The notes under the pieces: generated by a model
Databases searched by the model: none
What the model was told of the DNA's origin: nothing
The model's input: only the letters and a program-made list of their open reading frames with translations
Source: Duganella sp. sic0402
Lineage (GTDB): Bacteria > Pseudomonadota > Gammaproteobacteria > Burkholderiales > Burkholderiaceae_D
DNA length: 64,000 nt
Direction of reading: 5' to 3'
Assembly (NCBI RefSeq): GCF_019219065.1
Contig: NZ_JAHUWK010000003.1
Location: 1 to 64,000 of the forward strand
Translations under genes and position numbers: made by a program
Shown: positions 35,984 to 45,900 of the stretch, piece by piece
How the letters are laid out: the number at the start of each line of letters is the position of its first letter
How positions within the stretch are numbered: position 1 is the stretch's first letter

Positions 35984-37618
35984 ATGCGACATTCCACGCC
36001 CCTGCCCTTCGACGTCAACGACAAGCCGGTTATCTGGACGGTGTCGGTATCGCGCCTGTCCGACCTGTTCCGCGACATCACGCTGGAATACGACAACCTC
36101 GCCACCATCGAGCCGATCAACCTGGGATTTGAGGATGCGGCCAGACATATCCGCGAGCGCCTGGCGACGGAGCGCTGCGACGCCATCATCTCGGCCGGCT
36201 CCAACGCCGCGTACCTGAAAGGCCGCCTGTCGGTGCCGGTGGTGATCGCGAAATTCAGCGGCTTCGATGTGATGCAGGCGCTGGCACGCGCGCGGCGCGT
36301 GTCGGACCGCATTGGCATCATCACCTACCAGGAGCGGCTGGCGGAGCTGGCAGAGTTCTCCGGCACCTTCGGCTTCGACGTGGCGCAGCGCACATACGTG
36401 ACCGAGGAAGACGCACGCGCGCAGGTGAACGACTTGAAGGCGGCTGGCGTCAAGGCGATTGTGGGTGCGGGCCGCATCACCGATCTGGCCGAAGAAGCGG
36501 GACTGACCGGCGTCTTCGTCTACTCCGCCGCGTCGATCCGCCACGCGTTTGATGATGCGCTGGAAATGGCGCGCCTGACGCAGCTGGAATCCAACCGCAA
36601 CCGCGCGCGCGGCGCCGTGGTGACGGACACGCTGCGCGCCAAACACGGCATCACCGATCTGCGTGGCGATTCAGCGGCGATGGAGACGGTAAGGCAGGCG
36701 GTGGTGCTGTACGCGAAGTCGCCAGCGACAGTGCTGATACAGGGCGAAACCGGTTGCGGCAAGGAGCTGGTGGCGCAAGCCATCCACCGAGAGGCGCCGC
36801 GGACGCTCGGGCAGAACCGGCCGTTCGTGGCGGTCAACTGCGGCGCGATTGCGGAGTCGCTGTTGGAGTCAGAGCTGTTCGGGCATGAGGAAGGCGCGTT
36901 CACCGGTGCGCGGCGCGGCGGCCATGCTGGCCTGTTTGAAGCAGCCAACCACGGCACGCTATTTCTCGACGAGATCGGAGAGATGCCGTTGACGCTGCAA
37001 ACGCGCCTGCTGCGGGTACTCGAAGAACGCGAGGTGGTACGCGTCGGCGGCACGCGGCCGATTCCAGTCCATGTGCGCATCATCAGCGCCACCCACTGCG
37101 ACCTGGAGCAGCGCGTACGCGAGGGCCGCTTCCGCGCCGACTTGTTCTACCGGCTGGCGGTGCTGCGATTGACGCTGCCGCCGCTGCGCGCACGGCCGGA
37201 CGATGTGATGCCGCTGGCCGAATGGTCGCTGAAGAATGCGCTGGCGTCGCTGGGCGCGCGGCCGCATCCGAATCTGCATGCGGAGATGACGGCCTGCGCC
37301 CTGCTGCTGCAGCGCTACGGCTGGCCGGGCAATGTGCGCGAGCTGCGCAATCTGACCGAACGGCTGGCGCTATTCCTGGCCGCCGAGCCGCTACAGGCAC
37401 TGACGCCGGCCTTTGTTCTGAGCATCGCTCCCGAGCTGGCGGCGCGCCACTGCTTGCAGCCGACGCCGTCCACCGGTGCACTTGCGGCGCCGCCGCTGGC
37501 CGAAAGCGCCACCGCCGTGCTGGCCCGCTTTGGCGGCCGGCGCGACGCGGCGGCGGAGTACCTCGGCATCAGCCGCACCACACTGTGGCGCAAACTAAAG
37601 GTCGAAGGCAGCGAATAG
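35984..37618 (+). CDS. prpR: Sigma-54-dependent activator of propionate catabolism PrpR
   Basis: A 544-residue enhancer-binding protein. The PrpR_N sensor domain (about 10-190, [19 protein letters not shown] and [21 protein letters not shown]) binds 2-methylcitrate. The AAA+ domain has Walker A GETGCGKE (254-261), the sigma-54 contact loop GAFTGA (304-309) and Walker B LFLDE. A Fis-type helix-turn-helix lies at the C-terminus ([16 protein letters not shown]). Length and start match the E. coli protein as I recall it. It is divergent from prpB. Confidence 0.96.
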   Translation: MRHSTPLPFDVNDKPVIWTVSVSRLSDLFRDITLEYDNLATIEPINLGFEDAARHIRERLATERCDAIISAGSNAAYLKGRLSVPVVIAKFSGFDVMQALARARRVSDRIGIITYQERLAELAEFSGTFGFDVAQRTYVTEEDARAQVNDLKAAGVKAIVGAGRITDLAEEAGLTGVFVYSAASIRHAFDDALEMARLTQLESNRNRARGAVVTDTLRAKHGITDLRGDSAAMETVRQAVVLYAKSPATVLIQGETGCGKELVAQAIHREAPRTLGQNRPFVAVNCGAIAESLLESELFGHEEGAFTGARRGGHAGLFEAANHGTLFLDEIGEMPLTLQTRLLRVLEEREVVRVGGTRPIPVHVRIISATHCDLEQRVREGRFRADLFYRLAVLRLTLPPLRARPDDVMPLAEWSLKNALASLGARPHPNLHAEMTACALLLQRYGWPGNVRELRNLTERLALFLAAEPLQALTPAFVLSIAPELAARHCLQPTPSTGALAAPPLAESATAVLARFGGRRDAAAEYLGISRTTLWRKLKVEGSE

Positions 37619-37629
37619 TCCGCCCGGCT

Positions 37630-37660
37630 ACCGTTCATCCGGCCGGAAAAACCGTTCATC
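37630..37660 (+). promoter_or_regulatory. Paired LytTR-type binding sites
   Basis: ACCGTTCAT occurs at 37630-37638 and again at 37651-37659, separated by 12 bases (21-base period). Each copy fits the published LytTR consensus [TA][AC][CA]GTTN[AG][TG], and the 12-13 base spacing is the one described for LytTR dimers. The pair lies about 80-108 bases before the hydrolase-kinase-regulator operon, whose last gene encodes a LytTR protein. A possible -10 (TAGCAT, 37693-37698) would place the sites just upstream of the -35 region. Confidence 0.7.
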
Positions 37661-37737
37661 AAGTAGCCGTCGCCGCCGCCCCGGCTGGGCGATAGCATGG
37701 CTTCACTTACTCACCAAGACCACGAACGGAGAATACC

Positions 37738-38610
37738 ATGCTGATCAAGACCATCGCCGCCTTCGCCGCCACCATGATCCTCGGCCAGGCCGCTGCCGCC
37801 GACCATCCCGCGTTTAAAGTCGATGTCACCGGCACAGGGGCGCCCATCATCCTGATCCCCGGCCTGGGCTCTTCGGGCAGCGTGTGGGACGGCACAGTGG
37901 CGCACTACTGCGGCAGCGGCAAGCATCAGTGCCATGTGCTGACGCTGGCCGGTTTTGCGGGCCAGCCGGCCATCAAGGAGGCGCTACTGCCAGCAGTTGA
38001 ACAGCAACTGAGTGCCTACATCAAGGACAACAAGTTCGATCGCCCGGTCATCATCGGCCATAGCCTCGGTGGTTATCTCGGCATGAAGCTGGCGTCCAAT
38101 CATCCTGAACAAGTGGGCAGCCTGATCATTGTGGACTCGCTGCCGGCGCTGGGTGCGGTGCAGTTGCCGACCATCAGCCGCGAACAGCTTAAGCAGCAGG
38201 CGGACATCATGCGCGCTTCGATGAAGGCGCAGGATGAAGCAGCCTTCAAGGCTGGCCAGCTGCGCGCGCTGCGCAGCATGATCACCAAACAGGAAGACAT
38301 CGCTCACGTCCTCGCCAGCAGCAAGCATTCAGACCGCGACACCATTATCGACAGCGTCAGCGAAATAATGGCCACCGACCTGCGCGATGATATCAGCCGC
38401 ATCAAGGCGCCAACGCTGGTGCTGGGCACCTGGGTCGCTTACAAGGACTACGCGCCCAAGGCGGCCATCACCGCGACCTACACCACGCAGTACGCCAAGC
38501 TGCCCGGCGTGAAAGTGGAGATGGCGGACACCGCCCGCCACTTCATCATGTACGACGATCCAGCTTGGATGTATGATCGCATCGACAATTTCCTGAACCG
38601 AGCACCATGA
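37738..38610 (+). CDS. Exported alpha/beta hydrolase
   Basis: A 290-residue hydrolase with a signal peptide (1-21, ending QAAAA). The oxyanion region is LIPGLGSSGSVWDG, the nucleophile Ser109 lies in GHSLGG, and the catalytic His is in TARHFIMYDDPAW near the C-terminus. It belongs to the abhydrolase_6 group; the substrate (ester, lactone or amide) is unknown. It is the first gene of an operon with a LytS kinase and a LytTR regulator, overlapping the kinase start by 4 bases, so it may process or consume a signal sensed by that system. Confidence 0.88.
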   Translation: MLIKTIAAFAATMILGQAAAADHPAFKVDVTGTGAPIILIPGLGSSGSVWDGTVAHYCGSGKHQCHVLTLAGFAGQPAIKEALLPAVEQQLSAYIKDNKFDRPVIIGHSLGGYLGMKLASNHPEQVGSLIIVDSLPALGAVQLPTISREQLKQQADIMRASMKAQDEAAFKAGQLRALRSMITKQEDIAHVLASSKHSDRDTIIDSVSEIMATDLRDDISRIKAPTLVLGTWVAYKDYAPKAAITATYTTQYAKLPGVKVEMADTARHFIMYDDPAWMYDRIDNFLNRAP

Positions 38611-39641
38611 ACGACAAACGTCCGTTGATCGCGCGCCTGAACTGGTACTGGATCTTCCAGCTGTCCGGCTGGGGCTTCCTGCCGCTGATGTCCTTCCTGA
38701 TGGGCGCCTGGCGCGTGCAAAGCCTGATGTGGGTCATGGCCTGGGGGGCGGCCAGCGGCGTGCTGATTACCGATGTGTGGCACCGCATCATCAAGCGCCG
38801 CATACGCAGCGGTCAGCCCACCAGCTGGCGGCTGGTGGCGGTTGCGGTGCTGGTGCTCGGAACCTTCCATACCTTTATACAATATCTGGGATATGTGATT
38901 TTTCAGCCGGCTCACATGGATCGTGGCTTTGGCTGGGTGCCGGCAGCGTTGCTGTCATGGTGGGCGATCTACCTGGTGTGGAATATCTTCTACATGGCAG
39001 TGCTCTCGCTGCGCCGCGCCAACCGCGCCGAGGCGGAGTCACTGCGGCTGGAAATCACCGCCAAGGATGCCGAGCTGCGCGCCTTGCAGGCTCAGGTCAA
39101 CCCGCACTTCTTCTTCAACAGCATGAACAGCGTACGGGCGCTGATTTACGAGGACGCCGACGCCGCCGCGCTGATGATCGACCGGCTGGCCAGCGTGATG
39201 CGCTACGCGCTGCAATCGGGCCATCACGAAACGGTACCGCTGGCGGCGGAGATAGAAGCGGTGCAGGCTTACCTGGCCATCGAGAAAATCCGCTTTGAGG
39301 AGCGCATGCGCGTCAGCGTGGAAATCGGCATCGGGCTGGAACAGGTGCGCATTCCGCCGATGGCGCTGCAAACGCTGGTGGAAAATGCGGTCAAATATGG
39401 CGTTGAAACCAGCGCCACCGGCAGCGAGATCCGCATTCGCGCACAGCGGCTGGACGACGGCACGGTGCATATCGAAATCGCCAACCTCGGTGCGATCGTG
39501 CCGTTTGCGAATTCCACCAAGGTAGGCCTGAGCAATACGCGCAAACGCCTGGCACTGGCGCTGGGTAACAATGCGCAGCTGGATTTGTCTGAAAACAGTG
39601 GCTGGGTACGCGCCACCTTGACCTTACCGGAGGCCGCGTAA
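38607..39641 (+). CDS. LytS-type sensor histidine kinase (second)
   Basis: A 344-residue membrane kinase. About four transmembrane helices (roughly 12-34, 38-57, 76-99, 111-134) form a small sensor with short loops. The His_kinase domain follows with phospho-acceptor His167 in VNPHFFFNSMN, an N box LVENAVKYGVE and a G-box-like VGLSNTRKRL. The usual DxGxG motif is degenerate (IANLGAIVPF), common in this family. It overlaps the hydrolase gene upstream by 4 bases and the regulator downstream by 1 base. Confidence 0.9.
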   Translation: MNDKRPLIARLNWYWIFQLSGWGFLPLMSFLMGAWRVQSLMWVMAWGAASGVLITDVWHRIIKRRIRSGQPTSWRLVAVAVLVLGTFHTFIQYLGYVIFQPAHMDRGFGWVPAALLSWWAIYLVWNIFYMAVLSLRRANRAEAESLRLEITAKDAELRALQAQVNPHFFFNSMNSVRALIYEDADAAALMIDRLASVMRYALQSGHHETVPLAAEIEAVQAYLAIEKIRFEERMRVSVEIGIGLEQVRIPPMALQTLVENAVKYGVETSATGSEIRIRAQRLDDGTVHIEIANLGAIVPFANSTKVGLSNTRKRLALALGNNAQLDLSENSGWVRATLTLPEAA

Positions 39642-40351
39642 TGCGCGCACTGCTGATTGATGACGAACGCCTGGCGCGCGCCGAACTGCGCCGTCTGCTG
39701 GCCGCCCATCCCGAGGTGGAGATAGTGGGCGAAGCGGTCAACGCGGCCGATGGCGTGCAGCAGATTGCGGCACTCAAGCCAGACCTGATTTTCCTCGATG
39801 TGCAGATGCCCGGCGGCTCCGGCTTCGACATGCTGGCGGCGCTGGAGGAAGCGCCGGAGGTGATCTTCACCACCGCTTTCGACCAATATGCGTTGCAGGC
39901 GTTTGAGGTGAACGCGCTGGATTATTTGCAAAAACCGATTCAGGCGACGCGTATGGCGGCGGCCTTGCAACGCTGCCGTGCGCGGTATCAGCGCATCACC
40001 TCTGGCGGCGTGGCGCCGACGGCGGTGCGCAAGCTGTTCATCAAGGATGGAGAGCGCTGCTGGTTTGTGCCGGTACAGGATATCCGCCTGTTTGAATCCG
40101 ACGGCAACTACACCCGCGTATACTTTGAGCACCAACAGCCATTGATGCTGCGCTCCCTGAACCAGCTGGAAGAAAAGCTCGACCCCGAACGCTTCTTCCG
40201 TGCCAACCGCCGCCACATCGTCAATCTCGACTTCGTCGAACAGGTCGAGCCCAACGAAGCCGGAGGCCTCGACCTGACGCTGCGCGACCAGCTTCAGGTG
40301 GAAGTCTCGCGCCGCCGTGCCGCCCAGTTCAAAGCCCTGACCAGCCTGTAG
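39641..40351 (+). CDS. LytTR-family response regulator (second)
   Basis: A 236-residue regulator with a receiver domain (Asp7-Asp8, phospho-acceptor Asp53 in FLDVQMPGG, Lys in YLQKPIQ) and a C-terminal LytTR DNA-binding domain (about 130-236: IRLFESDGNYTRVYFE and FRANRRHIVNLDFVEQVEP). It is translationally coupled to the kinase (TAATG). The paired LytTR-type sites upstream of the operon make autoregulation likely. It converges with the permease gene with a 15-base gap. Confidence 0.93.
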   Translation: MRALLIDDERLARAELRRLLAAHPEVEIVGEAVNAADGVQQIAALKPDLIFLDVQMPGGSGFDMLAALEEAPEVIFTTAFDQYALQAFEVNALDYLQKPIQATRMAAALQRCRARYQRITSGGVAPTAVRKLFIKDGERCWFVPVQDIRLFESDGNYTRVYFEHQQPLMLRSLNQLEEKLDPERFFRANRRHIVNLDFVEQVEPNEAGGLDLTLRDQLQVEVSRRRAAQFKALTSL

Positions 40352-40366
40352 CAGGCTGCCGCCGCT

Positions 40367-42799
40367 TCAGCCGTCGCGCAGCGCTTCGGCGGGCGGCAGG
40401 CGAATGGCGTTCCAGGTGTGCCGGGTAGTAGCAATCGCTGTGCTCAACAGCGTCAAGAGCAGCGCCAGCAGCAAGGTCCAGTAGCCGATTGGCGCGTGGG
40501 CGATGTAGTTGCCAAGATAGCGCTGGATCAGTAACAGCGCCACCGGCAGTCCCAGCACCGCCGCCAGCAGCGTCAGCATGCTGGTTTCGCGCAGCACCAG
40601 CAAGCCAATATCGACACGGCGTGCGCCGTGCAGCTTGCGCAGGACGATCTCGCGCGCGCGCCGCTGCACGGTGTTGGCGGACAGTGTGTAGGTCCCGAAC
40701 GCGGCGATCAGCATCGCGACCACACTGGCCGCCGCCAGCACCCGCACCATGCGCGCGTCCTCGACGTAGTTGTCGGCGAGGATGGCGTCGGCGCGCTGCA
40801 ATTTCAATATCTGCTCAGGGAAGTATTGTGGCCACAGGCGGCGCACCGACTCCTCCACAGCCGCCCTATCGCCGCGCGCACGCAGGCTGAGCGTGACGCC
40901 GGCCGTCCACAATTCAAACGCGGTTGCGCGTGGCGGAGAACGCAGCGAATGGAAGCGCAGTTCAGGCGCGATGCCCACCACGCGCTTGCGCACCACCTTG
41001 TTGTCAAAACCGGTGAATAGCACCGTCTCGCCCAGCGCGGCCTGTGGCGAGGCAAACCCCAGCGCGCGCGCGGCGATCTCGTTCAGGATCACCGGCACAG
41101 GATCATCTTCCTTATCGATGTGCGAATCGAACAAGCGTCCCGTCACCGGCACAATGCGATACAGCTCGAAGAAATTGGCGCTCACACCTTTCATGTCCAT
41201 CAGCGCCGGCGTGCCGCCCGGCCGCGTCAGCTCGCGCGACCAAGCCTGATCCAGCTTGCCGACCGGGTCTTCCGACACGGCGACGCCCTCCACGCCCGGC
41301 TGTGCGGCCAGCGCCGCCATCAAGCTGCGCGCCTTGTCGCTGTAGCGCACCGGCTCCGGCAGGCTGACTACCAGCAGCGGTGCGGAGTCGAAGCCCGGTT
41401 CGGCGCGCATCATGTAATTGGTCTGCCAGGCGATGGCAATGGTGACGCCTGTAAGGCACATCGCGGTTGCTGCTTGCAGCACCGTCAACACACGGCGGAA
41501 GCGCGTGCTGGCCACCGACTCCGCATCGGGTCGGCCGGCGAGTACCTGCACCGGCCGCACGCGCAGCGCAATCCAGCTTGGATAAAGCGCGGTCAGCACA
41601 CCCAGTACGCACCCCAAGGCCAGCGCAGCCGCGATATTGGAAGGCCGCAGCATGCCATCGAGTTCGCGATTGACCATGTGCGAGAAGGCCGGCAGCACCA
41701 GCCACGCCAGCAGCAGGCCCAGCACGGTCGCCAGCAGCGCCACCAGCACCGATTCGGCGATGAACAGCGCTGCCACGCGGGGTGCGGATGCCCCCAACAC
41801 TTTGCGCATCGCTATTTCGCGCTGCCGGCGCAGCACGCGCACCGTGGCCAGGTTGACGTAGTTGATGCCGGCCAGCGCCAGTATCGCCACCGCAATCAGC
41901 GCCAGCCCGGCCAGCACAACTGGATTAGCACGCTGCGACGGTGTCAGGCGGCTAGTCTCCACGCGGTGATCAAAGTAGGCGTCGCGCAGCGGCGCCAGTT
42001 CAAGATCGAGCGCGCTGCGGCCGGCCAGCCGCTCCTTGGTCTCGGGAGGAAAATTCTGCAAGCTGGGCGTGCGCGCCACCACCCGCTGCAAGGCATCGCG
42101 AATGGCGGATAGCGACGCCCCCGGCTGCACGCGTATCAGCAGCTTGCCCATCCAGCCCTGCTCCCCCGTCAGCATCTCGCTGCGGATGGCCGGCTCGGTC
42201 AACACCGAGTTCACGCCAAACAGTGCTTCAAATGGAATCGTGGTATTGACTGGCGCGCTCACCACGGCGCCGACGCGGACTGTCTTGCCATCCGCCTGCA
42301 AGGTGCGGCCCAGCGCCTGCGTGGTACCAAACAAGCGCAGCGCAGCGGACTCGGACAACACCAGGCTGTCCGGCTGCTCCAGCGCGACGCGCAGATTGCC
42401 CTGCAGCGCCTGCAAACCCAGCGTGCTGTCAAAACCCGGCAGCACCACCAGACCGTTCAAGGGCAGCAAGCCGGCCTGCGCGCGCACCACCAGTGGCCGT
42501 TCGACCGGCCGCATGGGCAGATAGCTGGTAGCGTCTTTCACGCCTGGCGTGTTGATCGCCACCGCGCGCAGAAACAAGGGCGCCGCTTCGTACTTCGGCC
42601 GCTCGGGCGCCACGTTGTAATACTGGTTGACGACATACAGCTGATCCACATTCGGAATGTCCGCGTTGTAGCTCATCGAAAAACGTACAAAGCCAAGCAG
42701 CAGCAGGCTCGCTGCGAGGCCGATGCTCAGGCTCAGTATCACCGTGAGGGTGTATGCAGGTTGCTGGACCAGGGTGCGCCAGCCGATGCGAAAGTCCAT
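40367..42799 (-). CDS. MacB/FtsX-type ABC transporter permease without its ATPase
   Basis: An 810-residue inner-membrane protein with two copies of a MacB periplasmic core plus FtsX permease unit. One transmembrane helix near 16-38 is followed by a large periplasmic domain, then three helices (about 290-400), a second periplasmic domain and three C-terminal helices (about 680-795). Such double permeases work in lipoprotein handling, peptide export or mechanotransmission and need a separate ATPase, which is not encoded in the window. It faces the LytS/LytTR operon; a functional link is possible but unproven. Confidence 0.85.
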   Translation of the reverse strand: MDFRIGWRTLVQQPAYTLTVILSLSIGLAASLLLLGFVRFSMSYNADIPNVDQLYVVNQYYNVAPERPKYEAAPLFLRAVAINTPGVKDATSYLPMRPVERPLVVRAQAGLLPLNGLVVLPGFDSTLGLQALQGNLRVALEQPDSLVLSESAALRLFGTTQALGRTLQADGKTVRVGAVVSAPVNTTIPFEALFGVNSVLTEPAIRSEMLTGEQGWMGKLLIRVQPGASLSAIRDALQRVVARTPSLQNFPPETKERLAGRSALDLELAPLRDAYFDHRVETSRLTPSQRANPVVLAGLALIAVAILALAGINYVNLATVRVLRRQREIAMRKVLGASAPRVAALFIAESVLVALLATVLGLLLAWLVLPAFSHMVNRELDGMLRPSNIAAALALGCVLGVLTALYPSWIALRVRPVQVLAGRPDAESVASTRFRRVLTVLQAATAMCLTGVTIAIAWQTNYMMRAEPGFDSAPLLVVSLPEPVRYSDKARSLMAALAAQPGVEGVAVSEDPVGKLDQAWSRELTRPGGTPALMDMKGVSANFFELYRIVPVTGRLFDSHIDKEDDPVPVILNEIAARALGFASPQAALGETVLFTGFDNKVVRKRVVGIAPELRFHSLRSPPRATAFELWTAGVTLSLRARGDRAAVEESVRRLWPQYFPEQILKLQRADAILADNYVEDARMVRVLAAASVVAMLIAAFGTYTLSANTVQRRAREIVLRKLHGARRVDIGLLVLRETSMLTLLAAVLGLPVALLLIQRYLGNYIAHAPIGYWTLLLALLLTLLSTAIATTRHTWNAIRLPPAEALRDG

Positions 42800-42917
42800 A
42801 GGTATTAGGCCGTCATGAAGTTATCGCATCAAACTGCAACATCCATGCCACGCACACTTCTGCGCGTGGCGCCAGCACGGTGTGCGGAAATGAACGCTAT
42901 CGCCGCACGGCAGCTGT

Positions 42918-45900
42918 TCAATTCCGGACATTCAGGCCGGGGATCACCTGCGGCGCGTATGGCTTGACTGGCTGCTCCTTGATTTTCTTATCCAGCAGTT
43001 GCAGCGCCACTTCCAGCTGGCGGTCCTGGCCCTGATAGGTGGCGCGCGGCGGATTGTCCACCACCACGTCCGGCGTCACACCCACGCCTTCGATCAGCCA
43101 CTGGCCGTCCTGCGTGTTGAACTGGCCCATCTCCGCCACGCGCGCCATGCCGTTGTCGCTGAGGCGGTTGTTATCGCTCAGCCAGACGCCCGCGCCGGCA
43201 GTGCGCTTGCCGACCAAGGGTCCCAATCCCAGCGCCTTGACGCCGGCGGCAAAGGTTTCGCCGTCCGAGTAGGTGTATTCATCCACCAGCACCACCAGGT
43301 GGCCACGGAAGGTATTCTGCATATTCGGCGACGGCGCCACGCCCGGCGGCGCCCAGAAAGCCCACGCCTTGCGCAGCAGCTTCTCGATGATCCAGCTATC
43401 GATATTGCCGCCGTTGTTGCGGCGGACATCGATGATCAGCCCTTCGCGATTGACATTGGCGTAGAAGTCGCGCGCGAACGAAGCGATGTCGTTGGCGCCC
43501 ATGGCCCGCAGGTGCAGATAGCCGATGCGGCCTTTCGACACTGCCTCCACCTGCCGCGCGCGCGACAGCTCCCAGTCGCTATAGCGCAGTGCGTTCTGCT
43601 TGAGCATATTCACCGGCAGCACGATCACCTGGCGCGTCTCGTTCTTGCGCTTCAGTTGCAGCAGCACCTGTTTGTCGGCCTGATTCAGCAGCAGGTCGGC
43701 GATGTCGCGCACCTCCAGCACCGGCTTGCCGTTGACGGCGGTGATGATGTCGCCCAGCTTCACGTCCACGCCTGCCTGGGCGAGCGGACCGCGTTGTGTT
43801 GGCAGCTCTGGCTCGCTGGCGTAGATGTGGTCAACGCGGTAGCCGTCCGCAGTGCGCGTCAGCAGCGCGCCCAGGCCGGCCGGCGTGCCTTCCGATGCGG
43901 AACGGCGAATATCGCCAGGACGTATCTGCGAGTGCAACGCTCCGACTTCGCTGACCATCATGCCCAGCAGGTCATCCAGCTCCGCGCGGTCGGTCACGCG
44001 CTCCACCAGCGGCGCGTACTTGGTACGCACCGCTGGCCAGTCGGCGCCGCGCATCTTCACGTCGTACAGAAAGTCGCGGTGCATGCGCCAGGCGTCGTTG
44101 AACATCTGCTTCCATTCCAGGCGCGGATTGGAGACGAAGGTCCAGTCATCCACCTTGACCCTGGCTTTGCTGGTATCCGTTGGCGCCTTGGCGCCCGCTT
44201 CCACCACCAGCATATCGCCCGCTCCGCTGGCGGCCAGCGTGCGGTAATAGACGTGCTTCTTGTCGGTGGACAGGTCAAATTCGCGCACATTGGCCGCAAA
44301 CACTTCCGGCTTCGGATCGTTGCTGGCGATGGCGAGTGTCTTCAGCGCAGGCTTGCCGTCTGCGCCGTCGGCATCGATGAAGTACAGGCGCTTGTCGTCA
44401 ATTTGCAGGCCACGGTAATTGCCCGCCGCCAGCGGCACTTCGTACAGGCGCTCGGCCAGGCCGGCGTAGACGATGGCTGGCAGGGCTTTGCCGGCCGGCT
44501 TGGTTTCGGCAGCCTTGCCGGCGGTTTTGGCGACGGCTTTTTCGGCGGCCTTTTCCGCCGCTTTCTCGGCCGCCTGTTCGGTCGCCCCTTCGGCCGGCTT
44601 GTCGCCCGGCTTGCTCAGTTCATCGTCCGGCTTGAACGGGAAGCGGTTATCCGCTTGCAGCGCCAGCGCGTAGACGCCGGTGCGCTTGTCGAACACCGGG
44701 CCCATATTGCGGTCGCCCCACGGCGAGCCGTTGGCCAGCGTGAAATGGCGGGCCGACAGGAAGTACAGCCACCGCCCGTCCGGCGAGAAGGCCGGCGAAC
44801 GCGAGGTGTAGCGGTCGCTGGTGACGAAGTGCAGCTGCTTCGCGTCCAAGTTGTACAGGCCGATCTGCTCGCGCTGCGCGGTGCTGCCGGCGCGCACCAG
44901 CGCCAGATTCCTGCTGTCGGGCGACCACAGGATTTCTTCGTAATCGCCGACGCCGGTCTTGCCCGCGTCATCGATGATGGTGTTGGCCTTGCTGGCCAGG
45001 TCCAGCAGCCAGAAGCGGCCCTTTTTGTCGGTGTGGCCCAGCCAGCGACCGTCTGGCGACGGATACACCTTCCAGCGGTGATTGGTGCCGTCTTGGGTCA
45101 GCTGTTCGCCCTTGCCGGAACCGTCGGCCGCGAATTTCCAGATTTCGTTCTCGCCGGTGCTGTCGACGATCGCGTAGACCGTTTTGTCGTCGTGGCTGAA
45201 CACCGCGTCCCGGGCGCGCGCGCCTTGCGGTATCGCGATCTCCACGCGGCGCTGCGCACCGGTGCCGGCCACGCTGACGCGGCCGCGCGCGGTCAGCACG
45301 ATGCGTTGCAGCTTGCCGGCGATTTGCACATTGGTCAGCGTCTCCAGCGGCGAACGGATCTGGCGCGTGCGCTGCTGGTCGAAGTCCGACAGCAGGTCAA
45401 TGGACAGCTGCTCATCCTTGCTGGCGGCCAGATCCAGCACGCGCAGGTCGGCGCCCAGCTGGTAGGCAATGCGGCCGTCGCCGATGGCGGCGTTGCGCAC
45501 GTCCCACGCGCTGTGATTGGTGAGCTGGCGCGGGTCGCTGCCGTCCGGCGCCATGCTCCACAGATTGTCCGAGCCGCCACGGTCGCTGATGAAATACAGG
45601 CGGCCCTGCCACCACATCGGCCGTTTGTTGTTGCCGGTGTCGGAGGCCAGCAGCTGCAGCGCTTCGCTGTTGCCGCTCACATCGTAGCGCCACAACTGGG
45701 CGTAGGCGCCGCCGCGATACAGTTTGACGTTGTCGTTGGTCAGCGCCAGGCCGTTGCGGGTGAAGTACAGCGTCTTGCCGTCGTCGTCCAGCGCGGCGTC
45801 GTTGGCGTCGGCCAGCGGGAAGATGCGGCGTTGCAGGTCATTCGGTTTGACGGCGGCGATGACGAAGCTGCGGCCCGGCCCGCTGCCAGCCGCCATGCTG

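Noticed and set aside
42846..42869. GC-rich hairpin (GCCACGC / GCGTGGC) between the permease and protease genes
   Set aside because: No T-run on either side and an imperfect loop; not convincing as a terminator.
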